A stretch of DNA of 64,000 nucleotides from Legionella_C sp048541585 (GTDB taxonomy: Bacteria; Pseudomonadota; Gammaproteobacteria; Legionellales; Legionellaceae). This document shows positions 27,351 through 35,819 of this stretch, in pieces. Where the stretch lies: contig NZ_CP183304.1 in the NCBI RefSeq assembly GCF_048541585.1, positions 160,878 to 224,877 on the forward strand, written 5' to 3'. The position numbers were made by a program, and so were the translations under genes. The notes below the pieces were generated by a model. It had not been told where the DNA came from. It worked only from the letters and a program-made list of their open reading frames with translations, and made no database searches. The number at the start of each line of letters is the position of its first letter. Positions within the stretch are counted from its first letter, which is position 1.

Positions 27351-27725
27351 TACGGCAAAGTCCCTTAAGCCAGATTAAATCTAGAATAATATAATAAGGT
27401 AGCAATAATTTTACTATAAAAAAGGAAGAATTAAATAAGACTTTAGTAAATTTTAATAAACATTAAATAAAAATAAAATATTTATATTATTCATAAACTT
27501 ACTATTTAATTGTCATAAAATAAATCACTTTAAAATTCATAACATTTAATTTTCAATATTAAAATCAGTTAAACTTTTTAACTAATTTGTTTTAACTTAT
27601 TAATAAATTTATTTACTATATAGTAAATAAATTATTTTAGGAGCTAAATCTAGTTAGTAGAAAAACAATATTAATAGATTAAATTATTTTTGCAAAATTA
27701 TATTTCTTAAGGATGGATAATTATA
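27351..27725. other. 375-bp intergenic region with 28-bp palindrome
   Basis: Very AT-rich spacer between divergent genes. The only strong structure is the perfect 28-bp palindrome at 27606-27633. No ORF or RNA gene was found. A run of A-rich sequence with GGATGG precedes the ATG at 27726. Confidence 0.5.
27606..27633. promoter_or_regulatory. Perfect 28-bp palindrome upstream of thaumatin-like gene
   Basis: The half site aatttatttactat is followed directly by its exact complement atagtaaataaatt. It is centred about 107 bp before the start at 27726. No poly-T tract follows it on either strand, so it fits a dimeric regulator operator better than a terminator. Function inferred from structure only. 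Confidence 0.4.
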
Positions 27726-29822
27726 ATGAAGGATCTTAAATATATTTTTTATACGCTTATTTTATTTTTTACTTTTTCTCCGCCATTAACTGCTGCTCCA
27801 ATAGTGGCACAAGTAAAAAACAAACCTACTGAAGTAGTACTAAAAGTAGAATTTAAAAATAACCAATTATTATTGACTAATACTTCTAACAAACCAATTA
27901 ATCTAAATAATACAATTATTAATTTTCATTTTTTAGGTAGAGTATATAGTGCAATTGCTACTGAGAAAAATGTTAAATTAAATCTAATAGCAAAAACTGA
28001 AAAATCATATGATGGACAAGCTAATAATACATATAATTTAACGATTCAAGATAGCTTTCTACTAGCGCCTAACAAGTCAGTGCAGCTTAAATTAAATACT
28101 GACAATAAAGATACACCTCATGATTTTAAAATAAAAAGATTTGCACAAGTATCTCTCCAAGGGACAGGTACATTAGACATTACTTTACCGGCATCCCCAA
28201 TAGAGGGGCTTACGAATCCCGTAATAACCATTGAAGGAGCTGGCACAACTCGAACAAAAAGAGTTACTTGGGGAACTACGTGGGAAGTCATAAAATTGAT
28301 GCCAGGAAGTTACACCGTTTCAGCTATGCCAGTAAGCAAAGGCTCTCAGTATTATGCCTTTAATTCTATGACAGCAACTATTTCAGCCTCAGAAGTAACC
28401 TCAAAACAGTTATCTTATAATTTAGTTCCTACCTCACGTGTTAAAGTTTCGTTAGTTAATTCTCCTAATACAATAGAAACACTTATCTTAACCGGAAGTA
28501 ATTATACAATACGTAAAAATGTACGTAATGGCTCTGCCCTTTATTTGCCAGCAGATAACTACACTGTATCGTCTACAGAAAGTGGATATAACACTTCTTA
28601 TGCGCCTAGTCCGCTTCACACTCCAAATGATACTGCTTTAACTGTTACCTATAGTCCTATTAACCAAGGTAATGCACGCACTATTAATTTTGTAAACCGT
28701 TGTCCTTTCCCAGTTTGGTTTGGGTTTATTAGTGGTGCCACTCCTAACCCACCTGGCAGAGCTTGTAATAGTGATGCAGATTGTAATCCAGGTTCTACAT
28801 GTGTTAATCGGGGAGCCGGCGGCAATCAATGTTTTTGGAAGAATCCAGCACCAGCAAATAATAATTTTCAATTAGCAGCAAATGGTGGTACTAATACGGT
28901 GCAAATACCTATATATTCAGGCTTGACTGCCGCTTGGAGTGGTGCTATTGCCGGAAGAACAAATTGTACTGGTACGGGATGCGAAACAGCTGATTGCGGT
29001 GGAGGTACTGGTGCATGCCCTGCTGGAAGAGGTTTTCAACAGCCCGCAACTCAAGCAGAAATCACCATGAATTTAAATAACCCTGATTTCTATGATATTG
29101 AACTAGTAAATGGCATGAATATACCTGTTCAAATGTCTCCTATTGTATCAGGTACGCCGTCAAATAATCCTTATAATTGTGGAAATCCTGGTGCTGTTAC
29201 CTCTTCAAATTCAATGGGAGCTTGTTCATGGAAAATGAACCCGCCATTAGTTGAATATAATCGAGTAAGGCCAGGCGGCAATGCTTGTACTGCTAACAGC
29301 GACTGTCAAGCACCAAATGTTTGTGGATTAAGCTTCAATCCTGGTAAAAATCCTTTACTGCAAAAAACATGTGGTGCCATTATCGGTTATTGGAATGCCA
29401 ATCAGATTTGTGGCGTACAAAATAACTATGGCGCACCATTTAATTGCAATCAACATTTACCTGCGCCACAACAAAATTTAACAATTACCAATTTGTATCA
29501 ATGTACTCAAGTAGGTTCTTGTTACCAAGATGGCGCGCCAAGTACTTGCTGCGGTTGCGAAAATTGGGATCAATTAGGTATTCCAGTTCCCAATGCAACT
29601 TATACTAAGCAATGCGTTAACCAAAATCCAAATTGGCTCAATTATGTTTTACCTACTATAGAATGGATGAAAAAAGCTTGTCCATCTGCCTATACTTATC
29701 CCTTTGACGATATGAGCAGTACTTTTGTTTGTCGAATTAACAATAGTTCTAATATTAACAGTGTCAATTACACAGTAACTTTTTGTCCTGGTGGTGCGAC
29801 AGGTGGAGTTACTGGAAGTTAA
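27726..29822 (+). CDS. Secreted thaumatin-like protein with EB-type cysteine inserts
   Basis: A 698-residue exported protein (signal MKDLKYIFYTLILFFTFSPP..TAA). Residues 25-310 are beta-rich with no recognised family. From about 315 comes a thaumatin-like domain: INFVNRCPFPVWFGFISGA, YDIELVNGMNIPVQMSPI and the end AYTYPFDDMSSTFVC. Inserted into it are two short cysteine clusters, CNSDADCNPGSTCVN and CTANSDCQAPNVC, of the C-x-x-D-x-D-C type known from Dickkopf/EB modules. Thaumatin-like proteins in plants and fungi bind beta-glucans. Here a secreted role toward protist hosts or biofilm is only inference. A second, shorter relative is encoded at 35820-37376. Confidence 0.82.
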   Translation: MKDLKYIFYTLILFFTFSPPLTAAPIVAQVKNKPTEVVLKVEFKNNQLLLTNTSNKPINLNNTIINFHFLGRVYSAIATEKNVKLNLIAKTEKSYDGQANNTYNLTIQDSFLLAPNKSVQLKLNTDNKDTPHDFKIKRFAQVSLQGTGTLDITLPASPIEGLTNPVITIEGAGTTRTKRVTWGTTWEVIKLMPGSYTVSAMPVSKGSQYYAFNSMTATISASEVTSKQLSYNLVPTSRVKVSLVNSPNTIETLILTGSNYTIRKNVRNGSALYLPADNYTVSSTESGYNTSYAPSPLHTPNDTALTVTYSPINQGNARTINFVNRCPFPVWFGFISGATPNPPGRACNSDADCNPGSTCVNRGAGGNQCFWKNPAPANNNFQLAANGGTNTVQIPIYSGLTAAWSGAIAGRTNCTGTGCETADCGGGTGACPAGRGFQQPATQAEITMNLNNPDFYDIELVNGMNIPVQMSPIVSGTPSNNPYNCGNPGAVTSSNSMGACSWKMNPPLVEYNRVRPGGNACTANSDCQAPNVCGLSFNPGKNPLLQKTCGAIIGYWNANQICGVQNNYGAPFNCNQHLPAPQQNLTITNLYQCTQVGSCYQDGAPSTCCGCENWDQLGIPVPNATYTKQCVNQNPNWLNYVLPTIEWMKKACPSAYTYPFDDMSSTFVCRINNSSNINSVNYTVTFCPGGATGGVTGS

Positions 29823-29846
29823 TGCTCTAGTTGCTTAGTTTCCTTC

Positions 29847-29873
29847 TTACCCCATTTGTAAAGAATGGGGTAA
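29847..29873. terminator. Hairpin between convergent genes
   Basis: A 10-bp perfect stem (ttaccccatt, aatggggtaa) with a seven-base loop lies in the 80-bp gap between the thaumatin-like gene and the facing multicopper oxidase gene. No strong poly-T follows on either strand, so termination efficiency is uncertain. Confidence 0.5.
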
Positions 29874-29902
29874 ATTATAATCTGTTACTATTCTAAGAAA
29901 AT

Positions 29903-31363
29903 TTATTTAGCTTTTGATAAATCCGGTATGTTCGTACCTTCATAGTGAATAAAAGTCATCATTCCACTTTCTTGATGATATGCCATATGGCAATGCATAA
30001 CCCAATTACCCGGATTATTTGTATCAAATTGTACTTTTACAGTCGAGTGCGGCAATACTAAAATGGTATCATGCAAGGCGCCATCTTTAATGACATGACC
30101 ATCTATTTCTGTGACTTCAAAAAAATGACCATGTAAATGCATAGGATGAGCCATGTCAGTTCGATTAATAAAAATCATTTCTACTCGCTTATTTGATTTT
30201 ACAGTTAAAGGAGTAACTTTAGGCCAGGCTTGATTGTTTATTTGCCATATATATTGCATCATATTGCCATCTAAACTGACTGTAAGTATTTGGCCTGGGA
30301 CTTCTTTTTTTAATGGCTTTAAGGATTTCAATTGTACTTCTTGTGTATAATCAAACGCTTTCTCTGACGTTTTAACCTTCTCTGGAGGAAAAATAATTTT
30401 TGCTTTCTCAGTAGCTAAAATTAGACCTGTTTGCATAGCAGTACCCTCACCTTGCGCAAGTATAGGATAACTACCTTGTCCCGGAGGAATTCTGATAAGA
30501 ATATCTAATCGTTGCCCGACTGCTATTTGGAATTGATTATTAAATATAGGCTTAATATTTTGCCCGTCTACAGCTATAAGCTTTCCCTGTAAAGCACCTA
30601 ATTTAACTACAAAATTAGTCATCGCAGCACCAGCAATGATGCGTAAACGGGCAGTTTGGCCAGGCTTAATAAAAATAATGTCTGGCTTTTGTAAAGTTTT
30701 ATAGTTAGTTAAAAAAGCATCATAATTAACATCATTAATATCTGGCTGACTCTTATCCGCTGGTGACATAGTCATATTCATTTGTTTATGAGTTACTGTT
30801 AAATTGTTTTCATTACCTGTCATAGGTTTTAGGTTGGTTCCTTTTTTTAATTGTGCAAGTATGCTTTCAGGACTTTTAAAAGAAAAATCACTTAAAAACA
30901 TTACAATGTCCTTATCAGTTGTTGGCTCATTAGAGGCTTTAATAATAAAAGGGGCTGATAAAAGTTGTTGAACTTGTAGGCCTAAGTGAGAATGCATCCA
31001 ATAAGTTCCAGATTGCTTAAGCTTAAAACGATAATGATAGCTTTTGCCAGACATAATAGGAGGCTGAGTAACGTAAGGCACCCCATCTTGGCTGTTTGGT
31101 ACTAGCAAACCATGCCAATGAATAATAGTTGGGGAATCGGTTTCATTTTTAACTTCAGCATCGAAAATCTGCCCTTCCGTACCTGAAAAACCCCAAGTAC
31201 CATCTGGCTGCTCAATTCTATATAGATCAGCAGTTTTACCATTTATTTCTACAGGCACTTTTCTTATAATGAGTTGGGTAGGTGCTGAAAATACATAGCT
31301 TGTTAACGTGGTAAGGAAAAAGGTGGCAGTTATTAACTTTTTCAGACCTTGAGATAACCTCAT
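29903..31363 (-). CDS. Secreted multicopper oxidase
   Basis: A 486-residue three-domain multicopper oxidase (laccase/CopA/CueO superfamily). It has a signal peptide (LITATFFLTTLTSYVFSAP) and all four copper motifs in order: HWHGLLVP, YWMHSHLGLQ, HPMHLHGHFFEV and HCHMAYHQESGMM. The last carries the type 1 Cys, the two His residues and the Met axial ligand. It can oxidise Cu(I), Mn, Fe(II) or phenols, and in Legionella relatives such enzymes take part in metal homeostasis. A periplasmic location is expected. The gene is followed upstream on the same strand by a small exported protein. Confidence 0.92.
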   Translation of the reverse strand: MRLSQGLKKLITATFFLTTLTSYVFSAPTQLIIRKVPVEINGKTADLYRIEQPDGTWGFSGTEGQIFDAEVKNETDSPTIIHWHGLLVPNSQDGVPYVTQPPIMSGKSYHYRFKLKQSGTYWMHSHLGLQVQQLLSAPFIIKASNEPTTDKDIVMFLSDFSFKSPESILAQLKKGTNLKPMTGNENNLTVTHKQMNMTMSPADKSQPDINDVNYDAFLTNYKTLQKPDIIFIKPGQTARLRIIAGAAMTNFVVKLGALQGKLIAVDGQNIKPIFNNQFQIAVGQRLDILIRIPPGQGSYPILAQGEGTAMQTGLILATEKAKIIFPPEKVKTSEKAFDYTQEVQLKSLKPLKKEVPGQILTVSLDGNMMQYIWQINNQAWPKVTPLTVKSNKRVEMIFINRTDMAHPMHLHGHFFEVTEIDGHVIKDGALHDTILVLPHSTVKVQFDTNNPGNWVMHCHMAYHQESGMMTFIHYEGTNIPDLSKAK

Positions 31364-31492
31364 AAGTATTTAGTTCTTAAGATAACTTATTACTTAGTAT
31401 AGTTTAAGGCTTAAGAGAATAATTGGTTTACTTAATTAAGCAAACCAACGAATAAGCAAAAATAAAATAAGTTAGTCAATCTTTATAACTCA

Positions 31493-31888
31493 TTATTCTG
31501 ATACAACAGTAATCTCTCCAGGCGCATTTACATAGACCGCAAAACCATGTGCTGAGATCTTAGCCGGTGTAATAACGCCATTATCTAAATTTACATATAA
31601 AGTACCAATTTCAATAGCAGAATCGCTATCAATATCCATTTTAATTACTGCAGGACAAACGCCCTCTGTTCTATGTTTATGACAACCAAGTTTAACAATA
31701 TGCCAAGGCACTCTAGTAGTTGAATTAGGAGCTGCAGGTTCGGGAGCCGCCATACCATCAACATAGGCATTAGTAGTTGTGGTTGTGAGATTATGAGTAA
31801 TCATAGCTTGAGGGCTCGCTAGAGCGAATGTAGCAAAAAAAATGGTATTTAATCCGACAAGGGTTTTTAAAATTATGCGATTGATCAT
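31493..31888 (-). CDS. Small exported hypothetical protein
   Basis: A 131-residue protein with signal peptide (LKTLVGLNTIFFATFALA, cleavage before SPQAM). Mature part of about 108 residues with LGCHKHRTEGVCPAVIKMD, a Cys-x8-Cys pair that includes three basic or His residues, and an acidic DSDSA stretch. No family recognised. It lies 130 bp upstream of the multicopper oxidase on the same strand, so the Cys/His loop raises the thought of a metal-related partner, but that is speculation. Confidence 0.6.
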   Translation of the reverse strand: MINRIILKTLVGLNTIFFATFALASPQAMITHNLTTTTTNAYVDGMAAPEPAAPNSTTRVPWHIVKLGCHKHRTEGVCPAVIKMDIDSDSAIEIGTLYVNLDNGVITPAKISAHGFAVYVNAPGEITVVSE

Positions 31889-32088
31889 TAATACTCCTGT
31901 ATATTTACTGACATCAATTTTTTTACTTAGCAGTTTAGAGATGTAAAATAGCTAGTATTAGCAATATAACAAATTTCTAATGGCTGCCAAATGCTCACTT
32001 AATTTACAAAATCACTGAGCTTAGGAAGTTTATGATGAATATAATTACTTTGCAATTTATTAATAGAGGTAAATATATTTAGGGAAAA

Positions 32089-32613
32089 TTATAAAATTTT
32101 TTTATACAGTACTTCTTGTAAAAGTGCACCGCCTTCATAAAATTCTTCCATTTTAGTAAGGCTTGTAAGCTCAAAACCGAGGAATTCATAAAATTGACGT
32201 GCTTGCTTATTATCTGCAAGTACCCAGAGATAAACAACTCGATAACCTAAGTTAGCTAACTGACCTAATGCAGCTAGACAAAGTTTAGTACCTAACCCTT
32301 TACGCCAATAATTGGGATGTAAATAAATAGCACTTATCTCCCCATTTAATGGTTCCGCCATCTTATCGCGAAAAGCACAAATACTTGCAAAACCAATAAT
32401 TTTATTATCAACTTCGGCAATCAAAACCTGCACACCCTGTTTAATTAAATCATGCCATTGTTGCATACGTTCTGTTATAGACAGTGCCTGCAATACAATT
32501 TCTGGAATAAATTCTTTATACATAGCTTGCCAAGAACATATATGTACGTTTGCAATAGCTTCTACGTCTTTTAAATTAGCAAATCTTGTAATAGGCATTA
32601 AGTCTATGTTCAT
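32089..32613 (-). CDS. GNAT family N-acetyltransferase
   Basis: A 174-residue GCN5-related acetyltransferase that transfers acetyl from acetyl-CoA to an amine. The central acetyl-CoA-binding strand and loop read ISAIYLHPNYWRKGLGTKL, with R-K-G-L-G as the pyrophosphate motif A. LWVLADNKQARQFYEFLGFE is the typical motif B. The N-terminal RFANLKDVEAIANVHICSW is also family-like. Substrate unknown. It may be expressed with no operon partner. Confidence 0.9.
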   Translation of the reverse strand: MNIDLMPITRFANLKDVEAIANVHICSWQAMYKEFIPEIVLQALSITERMQQWHDLIKQGVQVLIAEVDNKIIGFASICAFRDKMAEPLNGEISAIYLHPNYWRKGLGTKLCLAALGQLANLGYRVVYLWVLADNKQARQFYEFLGFELTSLTKMEEFYEGGALLQEVLYKKIL

Positions 32614-32694
32614 AATAAAGTTACTATTAACTGAAGTTAATTAGTATATCACAAGGTGTTGCTTTAACTATTTAGCAATAGGCTTTAAAAATTA

Positions 32695-33909
32695 TTATTT
32701 CTTTTTAGATTGAAATTCTAATAAAGTAATAAGTGGACTCCAATCTTCTGTCCAATGGTAATCAAACGGATCAAAATTTTTCTCGCGCTTAAGAAGTTTG
32801 TTACCTTCCACTTTAAATAGTGGAGAAGTATTATTTAACTCATTAATACGCTCATATAAAGGTAGATAGCCCATTTCTGGAAAAGTATTAGGTAACTTAC
32901 CTGACAGAAATGTTTCATAAATACTATCTGCTGATAATTGCATAATCTTTATAATCATTTCACGGTGAAAAGTATTATCATCTTTGTAAAGATTACCATC
33001 ACCATAAGTTATCCAATTAGTACCCTCTCTATTAACTACCCATAGTCCCTGTTGGCAATCTTCATCATGCATTAAATTAGCAATTAATAAGTTTACGATA
33101 GGAGGTAGGGGTATATTTGCAACCGCCCTTCTAGGTGTTCTCATATGGCCTGAAGATAAAGAATCACTTAAGTAGTGATTGGCAAAAGCATTTTGTGCAT
33201 AGGCAAGTTGTAACACTTTATCAGCCTGCTCTAGCTTATTTTTTAAACGTAATTGATAAGCTTTAAGCGCTGTTTCTAGCGCCACTTGGTGTCCAACTTG
33301 ATATGCTTTTAAAGAATCAGGAACAAAATGATCAAAATTAACTTGAGCTAGTAAAAAATATTGTCCAAAAGGAATATAATCACTAATAAAACTTCCACCA
33401 CCAGTTAGACGATTTAGCTTTGTTGTTATTTCATTAGCTTTCTTGGCGTAAAAATCCCAATCGCTTTGCCCTTGCTCTCTAGCCTGCTGTAGTTCTTTAG
33501 ATAACGTTACAAAAAAACTTCTTAGCTGATTAATTTCTTTTAAAACTTTATTGCCTGGCGCTAAGGCAAGCGTATTAAATTGAGCATTAAAACAATCTTT
33601 TGGAAAAGCCAAGGAACAACTTGAAATAGGATATTTAGGATTACCAAATAAATCACCAGCAAGCATAACAATTTCACCATAAGTTACTTCTACACCATTA
33701 GGTAAAATTAAGTTAGAGCCTGGATTTTGTAAACCTCTTAAAGTAACAGCGTCACCTAACTCATGATGCTCTAAGTTTGCGAAACCAAAGCCACCTTTAT
33801 TAAGCATTGCCTGTAAATTAATTGGCAAAGAGTTGTCTTCAGCTTGCCCTATTGAATTAAAAAAGAAAATAAATACTATTAGAAAACGATAGATGATTTT
33901 ATTCATCAT
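32695..33909 (-). CDS. plcB: Zinc-dependent phospholipase C, PlcA/PlcB type
   Basis: A 404-residue secreted phospholipase C of the Pseudomonas fluorescens/Legionella PlcA-PlcB group. AGAGG precedes the first of two ATGs. The signal peptide is IYRFLIVFIFFFNSIGQA. Typical motifs are FGFANLEHHELGDAVTLRG, TYGEIVMLAGDLFGNP and AYAQNAFANHYLSDSLSSGH leading into RTPR, which hold the expected His and Asp zinc ligands. In L. pneumophila these enzymes are type II secretion substrates that cleave phosphatidylcholine and related lipids and act with PlcC in host infection. The symbol is approximate, as PlcA and PlcB cannot be told apart here. Confidence 0.85.
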   Translation of the reverse strand: MMNKIIYRFLIVFIFFFNSIGQAEDNSLPINLQAMLNKGGFGFANLEHHELGDAVTLRGLQNPGSNLILPNGVEVTYGEIVMLAGDLFGNPKYPISSCSLAFPKDCFNAQFNTLALAPGNKVLKEINQLRSFFVTLSKELQQAREQGQSDWDFYAKKANEITTKLNRLTGGGSFISDYIPFGQYFLLAQVNFDHFVPDSLKAYQVGHQVALETALKAYQLRLKNKLEQADKVLQLAYAQNAFANHYLSDSLSSGHMRTPRRAVANIPLPPIVNLLIANLMHDEDCQQGLWVVNREGTNWITYGDGNLYKDDNTFHREMIIKIMQLSADSIYETFLSGKLPNTFPEMGYLPLYERINELNNTSPLFKVEGNKLLKREKNFDPFDYHWTEDWSPLITLLEFQSKKK

Positions 33910-34185
33910 TTTTTCCTCTAGCTAAATTATGAAAATTATTTTAGTTAAATTTATTCTAGGATTTAACAACAATTATCGAATGTCTTATATTTCGGCTTTA
34001 TAGCCTTTAACTTTAATTTAGCCATTTAAGAAACCGAATTATATATCTAGTCATTTATCAACTGCATAAATAATCACTTTACTAAATAAGCTAGAAAATT
34101 CGCTATTATCTAAGTGGACTTATATCTTAATAAGTTTAGTTAAGACATAATTAAGTTACTTTTTAGCTTAGTTTATTAGGCTTTT

Positions 34186-34806
34186 ATGTTAAAATTTTAC
34201 CTTACGTTTGCCATGTTTTTTTGTAATTTAGTTTGGGCTGAAAATATTAATTACGGCTCTACAACCATTTCTGTAAACTGTTTAGCAAACTTTGATCTAA
34301 ATCCACCTAATGTAAAAAAAGCAATTAAAATTGCGCTAGATTTAGCTAATCAACATCTAGGATATCAATATGGTTCAGCTGATCCCTCAACAGGTGGAAT
34401 GGATTGCTCAGGAACTATTTATTATCTTTTAACCAAGCTTGGTATAAAATCTGTTCCCCGCTCTTCTGAAGGATTATATCAGTGGGTACTGAAGTATGGC
34501 TCTTTCCATCCAACAACTACTAACAATATTAATACTACTGAATTTTCAAATCTTAAACCAGGCGATTTACTATTTTGGAGTGGCACTTATGCAGTGCAAG
34601 ACAACGTTTCTGCTACGCATGTTATGTTATATCTAGGTAAAGATAAACAAGGCGAACCATTAATGGTTGGCGCAAGTGACGGTAGAACTTATAAAGGAAA
34701 ACAAATCTATGGTGTCAGTGTATTTGACTTTAAACTACCGCCAGTTAATACAAAAAGTAAATTCCTAGGTTATAGTTGTATACCACAATTTACCTGTAGT
34801 AATTAA
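34186..34806 (+). CDS. NlpC/P60 family peptidoglycan endopeptidase
   Basis: A 206-residue exported cell-wall peptidase. The signal peptide is short (MLKFYLTFAMFFCNLVWA). The papain-like NlpC/P60 core has GYQYGSADPSTGGMDCSGTI with the catalytic Cys, THVMLYLGKD with the catalytic His, and a later polar residue as third member. The GDLLFWSG strand between them is standard. It probably hydrolyses D-gamma-Glu-diaminopimelate links. It is monocistronic. Confidence 0.88.
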   Translation: MLKFYLTFAMFFCNLVWAENINYGSTTISVNCLANFDLNPPNVKKAIKIALDLANQHLGYQYGSADPSTGGMDCSGTIYYLLTKLGIKSVPRSSEGLYQWVLKYGSFHPTTTNNINTTEFSNLKPGDLLFWSGTYAVQDNVSATHVMLYLGKDKQGEPLMVGASDGRTYKGKQIYGVSVFDFKLPPVNTKSKFLGYSCIPQFTCSN

Positions 34807-34894
34807 ACATAACTTATTGATAATTTTATAATATAATTTGTATTTAAAATTATTTTAATCTCCACATTAGTTATTTACTATTTTGTCAAATTGT

Positions 34895-34923
34895 CCATTT
34901 TTTAAAAAAATGGTATCATACCA
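34895..34923. promoter_or_regulatory. Overlapping palindromes upstream of SDR gene
   Basis: A 19-bp palindrome (arms ccatttttt and aaaaaatgg) overlaps a 13-bp palindrome (tggtatcatacca). They lie 90-115 bp before the SDR start and about 90 bp after the NlpC/P60 stop, so either an operator or a weak terminator is possible. Confidence 0.3.
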
Positions 34924-35011
34924 AACATTTTGTACATATTATAAAATTAACGATCTGGCTCATTTAAATCAAATTGTGAAATTATTAATATTTAAAAATT
35001 AGAATAGTAAT

Positions 35012-35755
35012 ATGAATAATCAAGTTATTTTAATTACTGGCGCTGCCTCAGGAATTGGTAAAGCTACTGCAATTGAATTTGCATCGCAAAATATTACCGT
35101 AGTAATAGCAGATATATCAGAAAAAGGCGAAGAAACAAGAGATTTAATCATTCGTTCTGGCGGTACTGCTATGTATTTTAAAGCCGATGTTAGCAGTTAT
35201 CTAGATCATAAAAGCATAATGAACCAAATTATTCATACTTATGGCAGGCTAGACTATGTTTTTAATAATGCAGGCATCGAACAAAAGCCAATGAGGCTTA
35301 TTGATGTAGAAGAGGAAAACTGGGACCGGATTATTAACATTAATCTTAAAAGTGTATGGCTTGGTATGAAGGCCCAAATTCCTTATATGAGAAAACAAGG
35401 CCGTGGTGTTATTATCAATACAGCTTCGGTAGCGGCATTAAAAGCAGTTGAAGACATAGGAATTTATAACGCCTCTAAAGCTGGCGTTGTTATGCTTAGT
35501 AAAACAGCTGCTAGAGAATATGCGCGTGATAATATCAGAGTCAATGCTATTTGCCCTGGCCTAGTAATGACTGAAATGGCAGTTAGAATGTCTAAAGAAC
35601 ATCCTAAGTATTTCCAAGAAAAAATGCTTGATGTTATTCCCATGAGTCGGGGTGGACAGCCTCAAGAGATTGCAAAAATGGTATTATGGCTATGTCGCGA
35701 AGCTACTTTCATCACCGGGCAATGTATCACGGCTGATGGCGGTTGGCTGGCTTAG
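35012..35755 (+). CDS. Short-chain dehydrogenase/reductase
   Basis: A 247-residue classical SDR. LITGAASGIGKATA (residues 6-19) is the NAD(P) loop, with Asp in VIADIS suggesting NAD preference. NNAGIEQ, the Ser of INTASVAAL and YNASKAGVV hold the catalytic Asn, Ser, Tyr and Lys. The end TGQCITADGGW matches the C-terminal signature. Substrate unknown. The promoter region upstream contains overlapping palindromes. Confidence 0.92.
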   Translation: MNNQVILITGAASGIGKATAIEFASQNITVVIADISEKGEETRDLIIRSGGTAMYFKADVSSYLDHKSIMNQIIHTYGRLDYVFNNAGIEQKPMRLIDVEEENWDRIININLKSVWLGMKAQIPYMRKQGRGVIINTASVAALKAVEDIGIYNASKAGVVMLSKTAAREYARDNIRVNAICPGLVMTEMAVRMSKEHPKYFQEKMLDVIPMSRGGQPQEIAKMVLWLCREATFITGQCITADGGWLA

Positions 35756-35819
35756 TTTAGTTGAGCTATTTTAATAGCCCAACTATTAGCCTAGTAGAGG
35801 TTTACTACCAATCTTTTAT

